Assembly (NCBI GenBank): GCA_031973215.1 | Contig: DALYDK010000001.1 | Location: 1 to 64,000 of the forward strand | Length of the DNA: 64,000 nucleotides | DNA from: DALYDK01 sp031973215 | GTDB taxonomy: Bacteria; Patescibacteriota; Saccharimonadia; Saccharimonadales; CAIOMD01 | Reading direction: 5' to 3' | Shown here: piece by piece, positions 59,009 through 64,000 of the stretch | How the letters are laid out: every line of letters starts with the position of its first letter | How positions within the stretch are numbered: the first letter of the stretch is position 1 | The notes under the pieces: model-generated | Told to the model about the DNA's origin: nothing | The model's input: the letters and a program-made list of their open reading frames with translations, nothing else | Databases searched by the model: none | Translations under genes and position numbers: made by a program

Positions 59009-59836
59009 ATGGAAAAAGATAAAAAACTAACTGAGCCTACTGACGATACAACTAGCAACATAATTCAAAATCTTCTGGCCGATCCCGAGGCCGTTGCTAA
59101 TAGGTTAAATCAGTTGCTAGAGGGTTCATCGGAATCACGTGTTTTAGCCGGTGATAAAATTTCATATACAGAATTTATTAAGCCAACCATTGGTGTTATT
59201 TCAGAATCTCAACTTTTATCTAAGCCGTATTATTTAGATGATTTTTCTGTTTATCAGGAAATTCCAGAGATTCTTGCGGAAATTTCAAGCAAGGTCGAGT
59301 CTTTGAATATTCCTGCTGAGACCACAAGGATTTTTAATATTGTATTTCATACAGTACAGCAGGCGCAGTTTATGTATTTTAATCATTCACTGGGTGGCTC
59401 CGAAGCCGCCGAAAAACGAGCTAGTTTGCTTGCCGATATTATTGAATTTGACGCAGAAAATGATGATGTGAGCGACGAGGATAAACCAGTTTCAATTCAA
59501 GACCTAAAAGAAGCTGCCTTATGTATGGAAAGAGCTGTAGTTTGTCACAATTTATTTAAATTTTTCGGGATAGACTCTACCCTTAAAACAGGCAGATTAG
59601 AATCAGATGACGGCTTTGAATATCATGCATGGGTTGAATTCTACAGAGAAGATGGACAGCGTTATCTGTATGACCCAACAAATCCTCATATAATAATTAG
59701 CGAAAGCGGCTCAGTTATTAACATAAAGCCTATGCTTATTAAAATTGATAGTCAGGGGGGTCCTGTTACGACCTCATGGAAAACCCTAAGAGAAGATGGT
59801 ACTGTTATCAGAGAAAAACAACTCCAGTACTTTTAA
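59009..59836 (+). CDS. Transglutaminase-like fold protein
   Basis: In this 275-aa protein the C-terminal half has the Cys-His-Asp order of the transglutaminase-like superfamily: a Cys in CMERAVVCHNLFKFFG (about 178-190), YHAWVEFYRED (about 210) and YDPTNPH (about 226). The N-terminal part is acidic and helical. No signal peptide, so a cytoplasmic cysteine protease, peptidase or crosslinking activity is possible. The start follows the promoter at 58969. Confidence 0.7.
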   Translation: MEKDKKLTEPTDDTTSNIIQNLLADPEAVANRLNQLLEGSSESRVLAGDKISYTEFIKPTIGVISESQLLSKPYYLDDFSVYQEIPEILAEISSKVESLNIPAETTRIFNIVFHTVQQAQFMYFNHSLGGSEAAEKRASLLADIIEFDAENDDVSDEDKPVSIQDLKEAALCMERAVVCHNLFKFFGIDSTLKTGRLESDDGFEYHAWVEFYREDGQRYLYDPTNPHIIISESGSVINIKPMLIKIDSQGGPVTTSWKTLREDGTVIREKQLQYF

Positions 59837-59860
59837 ATTAATTTAGTGACTATCGGGTTG

Positions 59861-59866
59861 TATAAT
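59861..59866 (+). promoter_or_regulatory. -10 box of the GH1 gene, leaderless geometry
   Basis: TATAAT with 8 nt to the ATG at 59875. Confidence 0.6.
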
Positions 59867-59874
59867 AGTCATTA

Positions 59875-61119
59875 ATGAAGAATGACAAACATTTTTTTTG
59901 GGGCGCGAGTACAGCGGCTCATCAGGTAGAGGGTGGTACTCATAACCAGTGGTCTGTTTGGGAGCTCGCTCATGCTAAACATCAGGCAAATACGGCTGAG
60001 GCCAGACTTGGTTATCTTAAAAACTGGGAAAATATAAAAAGCCAAGCAGAAAATCCAGAAAATTATGTTTCTGGCCGTGGAGTTGATCATTTTAATAGGT
60101 ACGAAGAAGATTTTGACATATTAAAGCAATTAAATTTGAACAGCTTTCGTTTCACCATAGAGTGGTCCCGCTTGGAGCCAATAAAAGGCGAATGGGACAA
60201 AGAGGCCTTCGATCATTATAAAAGATACATAAAAGCTTTAAATGACAGGGGTATAGAACCTTTTTTGAACATTTGGCACTGGACTGTCCCGGTTTGGTTT
60301 GCGGAAGAGGGTGGTTTTTTAAAAAGAGCAAATATTAAATATTTCGAACGATTAGTACTAAAAGTCGCCGATGAGCTCCTGGGTGGTGTAAATTTTGTTA
60401 TTACCCTAAATGAACCTAATGTCTACATTGGAATAAGCTATAGCGAGGGGCAGTGGCCTCCGCAGGAAAAAAGCCTAATTAAAGCGGTTTGGGTTTACAA
60501 CAACCTTAAAATTGCCCACAAAAAAGCCTATAGAATACTAAAAAATAAAAAACCTTCAATTCAGGTTGGTGTTGCGCAGCAGCTAGCAAACATTGAACCT
60601 CTGCGCCCTGGCAACTGGTACGACGAAGTTTCTGTTAAAACTATGCGATACTTCTGGAACTGGTGGTTTTTAAACCGTATTAAAAAACAACAAGATTTTG
60701 TTGGATTTAACTATTATTTCACAGACTATTACAAGGGCTTTAGGCGCACAAATCCGTCTAAACCGGTTAATGATATGGGCTGGTACATGAACGCGGCCGG
60801 AATTTTGCCGTTAATGCAGAGGATTGCGTATCATTACCCAGGTAAGCCGATTTATATAACCGAAAACGGGGTAGCCGATGCCGATGATAAATTTAGAAAA
60901 GGCTGGATTGCCGAAACTATGGAAGCAATAGAAACTGCCAAAACCCAGAATGTACCCATCAAGGGCTATTTCCATTGGAGCTTACTAGATAATTTTGAGT
61001 GGTCTTACGGATGGTGGCCAAAGTTTGGACTTGTTGAAGTTGACCGAAAAACTATGAAAAGAAAAGTCCGTAGAAGCGCTTTATGGTGGGCGACATATAT
61101 TGACAAAAACAAGCATTAG
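59875..61119 (+). CDS. Glycoside hydrolase family 1 (beta-glucosidase-like)
   Basis: The 414-aa TIM-barrel enzyme has FFWGASTAAHQVEGG at the N-terminus, acid/base Glu180 in TLNEPN and nucleophile Glu330 in ITENG, both intact. GH1 enzymes cleave beta-glucosides, galactosides or phospho-glycosides. The lack of a signal peptide points to the cytoplasm. No PTS or sugar transporter gene is adjacent. It could supply sugar from imported disaccharides. Confidence 0.95.
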   Translation: MKNDKHFFWGASTAAHQVEGGTHNQWSVWELAHAKHQANTAEARLGYLKNWENIKSQAENPENYVSGRGVDHFNRYEEDFDILKQLNLNSFRFTIEWSRLEPIKGEWDKEAFDHYKRYIKALNDRGIEPFLNIWHWTVPVWFAEEGGFLKRANIKYFERLVLKVADELLGGVNFVITLNEPNVYIGISYSEGQWPPQEKSLIKAVWVYNNLKIAHKKAYRILKNKKPSIQVGVAQQLANIEPLRPGNWYDEVSVKTMRYFWNWWFLNRIKKQQDFVGFNYYFTDYYKGFRRTNPSKPVNDMGWYMNAAGILPLMQRIAYHYPGKPIYITENGVADADDKFRKGWIAETMEAIETAKTQNVPIKGYFHWSLLDNFEWSYGWWPKFGLVEVDRKTMKRKVRRSALWWATYIDKNKH

Positions 61120-61128
61120 TAGTATAAT
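61100..61128 (+). promoter_or_regulatory. Consensus leaderless promoter of the 61135 gene
   Basis: TTGACA, 17 bp, TATAAT: a perfect sigma70 consensus, with 6 nt to the ATG at 61135. The -35 lies inside the GH1 coding end. The first ATG of the frame (61129) touches the -10 box and cannot be in the transcript. Confidence 0.85.
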
Positions 61129-61134
61129 ATGTAT

Positions 61135-61359
61135 ATGAGTAATCTAAATTCTTCATCTCCAATCCTAGATAGACGACTAAGCAAAGACCCCTCCTATAGT
61201 GGTGGGTGGCTTGAAAGAAACGGCGGTAAGTTATTAACCGGTTTGTTGGTGGGAGCTACTGCACTTAGTTTATTTTTTAACGGAAGCCATCGGTACGATA
61301 GCAATAATGATAGCGTCAGACCAAATGTTAAGATTAGTTCAGAAGATAACAATAGATAA
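61135..61359 (+). CDS. Small single-span membrane protein
   Basis: The 74-aa protein has a Ser/Asp-rich cytoplasmic start, one membrane span (about 30-48, KLLTGLLVGATALSLFF) and a short charged outer tail. Not recognised. It is driven by the best promoter of the window, so strong expression is expected. Confidence 0.68.
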   Translation: MSNLNSSSPILDRRLSKDPSYSGGWLERNGGKLLTGLLVGATALSLFFNGSHRYDSNNDSVRPNVKISSEDNNR

Positions 61360-61372
61360 TCAGAAATATTAG

Positions 61373-61401
61373 TTGACAAATTTATAACGCGGGCGTATAC
61401 C
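61373..61401 (+). promoter_or_regulatory. Promoter of the 61442 gene
   Basis: TTGACA, 17 bp, TATACC. The leader of about 35 nt contains AGAAAGG before the ATG at 61442. Confidence 0.6.
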
Positions 61402-61441
61402 AGATGTATAGCTCGATTATAAACATAGAAAGGTCTATAAA

Positions 61442-61744
61442 ATGTCATTCGAAACCATGCCCAGTGCTGATATTGTTGATTTAAGAGTTGAACAAGACAC
61501 TTACCAAGGTCAGCCCCAACACGATACTCAACCAGGTGTTGACCTACAAAGATGGGGTTCTATTGTTGCGTCTTTTCAAGGTGATCCTGCAACTGTTGAT
61601 GCTAACGGTAATGTCTGGAGGGGTAGAGAAGCTCAGCGAGAAATCAACCCAAGAGCAGAACAGTTTTTACAGGACTATTATAAGAGTCTTTTAAGACAAA
61701 TAGTAGTGGTTGACTCTGAGGCGCGAGGTTGGAGATTCTGGTAG
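61442..61744 (+). CDS. Hypothetical protein
   Basis: I do not recognise this soluble 100-aa protein, with Gln/Asp-rich residues 18-35 and Arg-rich residues 60-75. It is a single gene with a good promoter and a Shine-Dalgarno sequence, between a small membrane protein and yvcK. No motif is visible. Confidence 0.62.
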   Translation: MSFETMPSADIVDLRVEQDTYQGQPQHDTQPGVDLQRWGSIVASFQGDPATVDANGNVWRGREAQREINPRAEQFLQDYYKSLLRQIVVVDSEARGWRFW

Positions 61745-61792
61745 AATATTATCATTCATTTTTAGAACTATAGATTATAATTGGTCCTATTG

Positions 61793-62791
61793 ATGGATTT
61801 AAGTGTTAACAAGAATATTGTAGTTATTGGTGGCGGCACTGGAAGTTTTACGGTTCTTAGTGGTCTAAAAAAATACACAAGTAATTTAACTGCAATTGTT
61901 AATATGGCAGATGATGGTGGTTCAACCGGCCAACTCAGAGATGAGCTCGGGGTTCTGCCGCCAGGAGATGTTAGGCAATGTTTAGTTGCGTTATCGTCTA
62001 GCCCTAAGCTTAGAGACCTCTTTAATTATCGTTTTACAGGTGGCTCATTTGAGGGACATGCTTTTGGAAATTTATTTTTAACTGCGCTAGAAAAAATGAC
62101 GGGTAGTTTTGCCGAGGCTGTAGATATTGCCGACGAAGTTCTTAGGGTAAAGGGCAGGGTTGTGCCAATTACTTTAGAGAACGTTCAATTGGTGATGAAA
62201 AAGCCTGGTAGCCAAGATATTATTGGTGAATATAAAATTGGCAATATGGCGTTCAAAATTAACGAACAAAGACCAATATTAGAGCTAAGTCCAAGAGCTG
62301 ATATTAACCCAGATGCCAGGCAAGCAATTATCGATGCAGATTTTATTGTTATTGCTCCAGGTAATTTATATGGCAGTTTGGCGCCTGCTTTGTTAGTAGA
62401 CGGTGTTGAAGATGCTTTATTGCAGACTAGAGCAAAAGTTCTGTATGTTTGCAATCTTGTTACTAAGCCAGGACAAACAGATAACTTTTCTGTGAATGAT
62501 TTTGCCGGAGAAATAGAGAGGTTTATGAAGGGTAGGCGCCTAGATATTGTTTTATATAACACCAAGGCTCCAGAGAAAAGGCTTCTGAATAAATATCAAA
62601 CAGACCATGAATATTTAGTTAGAGTTGACAAAGACCTATTGGCTAACAGCCATTTTAGGGCCGTTGGGACAAGTTTAATATCTAATAAAGAAGTAGTTCA
62701 TGATGAGCACGATAAAATATCAGCCGGTAGATCTCTTATTCGTCATGACAGTGACATTTTGGCAAAAGAAATAATTAAGCTAATTGACTAA
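61793..62791 (+). CDS. yvcK: YvcK family UDP-sugar-binding / gluconeogenesis factor
   Basis: The 332-aa protein has NIVVIGGGTGSFTVLSGLK at about 8-26, NMADDGGSTGQLRDELGVLPPGD and NLVTKPGQTDNFS, the CofD/YvcK fold motifs. In Bacillus, YvcK binds UDP-GlcNAc and supports cell-wall growth on gluconeogenic carbon. TATAAT at 61776-61781 lies 11 nt before the ATG at 61793; the longer frame from 61781 would start inside the box. Confidence 0.93.
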   Translation: MDLSVNKNIVVIGGGTGSFTVLSGLKKYTSNLTAIVNMADDGGSTGQLRDELGVLPPGDVRQCLVALSSSPKLRDLFNYRFTGGSFEGHAFGNLFLTALEKMTGSFAEAVDIADEVLRVKGRVVPITLENVQLVMKKPGSQDIIGEYKIGNMAFKINEQRPILELSPRADINPDARQAIIDADFIVIAPGNLYGSLAPALLVDGVEDALLQTRAKVLYVCNLVTKPGQTDNFSVNDFAGEIERFMKGRRLDIVLYNTKAPEKRLLNKYQTDHEYLVRVDKDLLANSHFRAVGTSLISNKEVVHDEHDKISAGRSLIRHDSDILAKEIIKLID

Positions 62792-62794
62792 TTT

Positions 62795-62823
62795 TTGACA
62801 GACCAAATTAGGGGGAGTACAGT
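62795..62823 (+). promoter_or_regulatory. Promoter of the 62856 gene
   Basis: TTGACA, 17 bp, TACAGT, directly after yvcK. Confidence 0.6.
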
Positions 62824-62855
62824 GGATGTATAAACCTTAAACGAAGGAGACAAAA

Positions 62856-63032
62856 ATGACACAAACATTAGAACACCTTGATTATTCTATGGTGACTGAT
62901 AGTGAAATGGAGTTAATTACTAGGAATATGGCAACTCTGGTATTATTGTCGCCTGAAATTAATATAGACGCAGAGAGAGAAAAGCCGGAATATAATGACA
63001 GGCTTGGAACTTTTGTGCTTGGCTACAGCTAA
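62856..63032 (+). CDS. Small 58-aa hypothetical protein
   Basis: An ATG with AAGGAGA 6 nt upstream opens a 58-codon acidic frame (start MTQTLEHLDYSMVTDSEMEL). It has a promoter before it and a 13-bp terminator after it, so it is a complete small transcription unit. No known family. The helix near residues 28-40 (MATLVLLSPEIN) is mildly hydrophobic. Confidence 0.68.
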   Translation: MTQTLEHLDYSMVTDSEMELITRNMATLVLLSPEINIDAEREKPEYNDRLGTFVLGYS

Positions 63033-63051
63033 AATATAGTTTAACTAAACT

Positions 63052-63087
63052 AAAACACTCCTCTCATTAGCAAGGGGAGTGTTTTAA
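63052..63087 (+). terminator. Terminator of the 58-aa gene
   Basis: AAAACACTCCTCT pairs with AGGGGAGTGTTTT (13 bp with one G-T, 8-nt loop). Confidence 0.85.
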
Positions 63088-63184
63088 TTTATGTCTAATA
63101 CGCTATATATGGTGTAGGGTGAACGGCATGCGAACGAAATGTGGAAAAGCAAGTAATAACTTAACAAAAATATAAAAAAAGTAC

Positions 63185-63237
63185 TTGCAGTGGGTAGTTG
63201 TGGGTAGTATTATCTAGTCAGTGGGTAGCAGTGGGTA
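63185..63237 (+). promoter_or_regulatory. mraZ promoter with four MraZ boxes
   Basis: TTGCAG (63185), 17 bp, TATTAT (63208). GTGGGTA occurs four times, at 63190, 63200, 63221 and 63231. The first two fill the promoter spacer and the last two lie just downstream of the start site. MraZ is known to bind GTGGG-type repeats, so this is a likely autorepression site. Confidence 0.88.
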
Positions 63238-63279
63238 ACACCACCACAAAACAAAAACACCACTAAAAAGCAGATTAAT

Positions 63280-63639
63280 ATGGCCACCGTAGACTATTTC
63301 GAAAGGAAGCTTGACGACAAGCGAAGGTTGACAATACCAGCCGAAATTCGAAACGAGTTCAAAAGCGGTGTAGTCGTGACCCGCGGCTTTGGCAAGTATC
63401 TGCATATGTACTCGCAAGATGTTTGGGACCAAAAAGTAGAGCCCGAACTTAAAGGTCATATCCTTGATGAAAGGACGGCCGACTTAAATGTGCAGTTTCG
63501 CACAGGTAAGGTTGCGACTACGCTCGATGAAAAACAGGGAAGATTCACCCTCGAGCTGCACCACATCGAGTATGCAGAAATAGACAAAGAAGTTGTAGCG
63601 GTCAGAGCCGGAGCCTATTGGCGCATCCAGGCAAAATAA
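63280..63639 (+). CDS. mraZ: MraZ transcriptional regulator of the division cluster
   Basis: The 119-aa protein has two SpoVT-AbrB half-domains, each with a DxKxR-type loop: LDDKRRLTIPAEIR (about 11-24) and LDEKQGRFTLE (about 87-97). It forms a ring-shaped oligomer that binds repeated GTGGG boxes and represses the dcw operon. Four such boxes overlap its promoter, and rsmH follows, the conserved mraZ-mraW order. Its base composition is slightly richer in GC than the neighbours. Confidence 0.95.
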   Translation: MATVDYFERKLDDKRRLTIPAEIRNEFKSGVVVTRGFGKYLHMYSQDVWDQKVEPELKGHILDERTADLNVQFRTGKVATTLDEKQGRFTLELHHIEYAEIDKEVVAVRAGAYWRIQAK

Positions 63640-63965
63640 TTTGCTTTCACCTTAACAATTTAAAAACAAAAAACCGAATCGACTCGAGATTAGCGATTCG
63701 GTAGTCAACAAGTTGCAAAGGGCCCAACTATAAAAGACCCTCGTACCTTACTTAACTCAAAACACCTCCCAAAACTCCACCTCACACATAAGTCTCTCAA
63801 ACTTTTTAACGACACCAATTGGCATTAAAGCAAATTTTTCAAATTCGCGTTTGAAGTATGAGCGTCAATGATCAGGATCGTTAAACCAACAAAAACAAAA
63901 ACAACAAAAAAACAAAAACAGTTGGCTACTGAATCGGTGACCTTGCAAAAACAAAAACAAACACT
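63640..63965 (+). other. Long mraZ-rsmH intergenic region with A/C-rich leader
   Basis: The stretch of 326 bp has no gene. It contains a 9-bp hairpin ACCGAATCG/CGATTCGGT (63673-63702) without a T tract, a CCAATTGG palindrome, and two CAAAAA-repeat blocks (63885-63920 and 63945-63965), the second running up to the rsmH ATG with no Shine-Dalgarno sequence. Confidence 0.6.
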
Positions 63966-64000
63966 ATGCATGAACCAGTATTAATTAAAGAAGTTATAGC
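63966..64000 (+). CDS. rsmH: 16S rRNA m4C1402 methyltransferase RsmH, start only
   Basis: The last 35 bases read MHEPVLIKEVI, the highly conserved N-terminus of RsmH (MraW), which follows mraZ in most bacterial dcw clusters. The rest is outside the window. The start codon is preceded by A/C-rich repeats and not by a Shine-Dalgarno sequence. Confidence 0.85.
   Translation, partial: MHEPVLIKEVI

Noticed and set aside
61129..61134. ATG at 61129 as start of the small membrane protein.
   Set aside because: It touches a perfect -10 box and would not be in the transcript.
1..64000. CRISPR arrays, insertion sequences, integrases and rRNA genes.
   Set aside because: No regularly spaced 25-40 bp repeats, no transposase or recombinase frame, and no rRNA sequence were seen.

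Overview
The window is a densely packed, AT-rich bacterial chromosome segment with short gaps, one-base or 4-base gene overlaps and many small unrecognised proteins. Compact versions of universal proteins (197-aa EF-Ts, 418-aa prolyl-tRNA synthetase without an editing insertion, SecA without the C-terminal zinc motif) and a monoderm-like envelope set (LCP ligase, FtsEX with a CHAP hydrolase, sortase-free secretion genes) suggest a Candidate Phyla Radiation bacterium, most plausibly Saccharibacteria (TM7). This is inference from gene content, not a phylogeny. Both RF1 and RF2 are encoded and TGA is used as a stop, so the standard bacterial code (table 11) applies. The sequence is a scaffold: 100 Ns at 32329-32428 mark a gap inside a tRNA-Leu repeat.

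Layout: 1-6.8 kb holds the chromosome partition genes parA(partial)-parB, signal peptidase lepB, an LCP ligase with a membrane partner, htrA and prmC. 6.9-9.9 kb is a cluster of five unrecognised genes, two of them under near-identical promoters and leaders. 10-15.7 kb holds translation and envelope genes (prfA, rpmE, rpsB-tsf, uppS-rseP-CPBP protease). 16.5-26.9 kb holds a MazG-like protein, proS, greA, lysS, a CruF-like membrane protein, a small-protein/zinc-ribbon cluster, rsmE, a PD-(D/E)XK nuclease, serS and hpf. 27-32 kb is secA, an M16 peptidase and prfB. 32.0-34.3 kb is accessory: a broken and tandemly repeated tRNA-Leu(CAG), a GC-richer gene cassette with its own promoter, leader and terminator, and a second structured leader ahead of a 68-aa protein. 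34.4-38.5 kb is ftsE-ftsX-CHAP hydrolase and an S41 protease. 38.6-48 kb holds a receiver protein, rpmA, a Trm11-like methyltransferase, xseA-xseB, a degenerate kinase/receiver pair, recO and glyS. 48-59 kb is largely hypothetical, with HExxH proteins, DUF2202, rhodanese, Nudix, MBL-fold and an RNA uracil methyltransferase, followed by a GC-rich small gene and a string of RNA hairpins. 59-64 kb has a transglutaminase-like protein, a GH1 glycosidase, yvcK, a 58-aa gene, and mraZ followed by the start of rsmH (dcw cluster).

The main genome-wide signal is promoter geometry. Many first genes have a -10 box only 6-11 nt before the start codon, so the mRNA should begin at or a few bases before the ATG (leaderless). 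Genes inside operons carry Shine-Dalgarno sequences instead. This rule moves several starts downstream of the longest reading frame. The best candidates for something new are the tRNA-Leu repeat with an 89-nt tail, the two leader-RNA cassettes next to it, the hairpin array at 58.73-58.96 kb, the pseudo-kinase/pseudo-receiver pair and the small-protein cluster at 21.6-22.3 kb.
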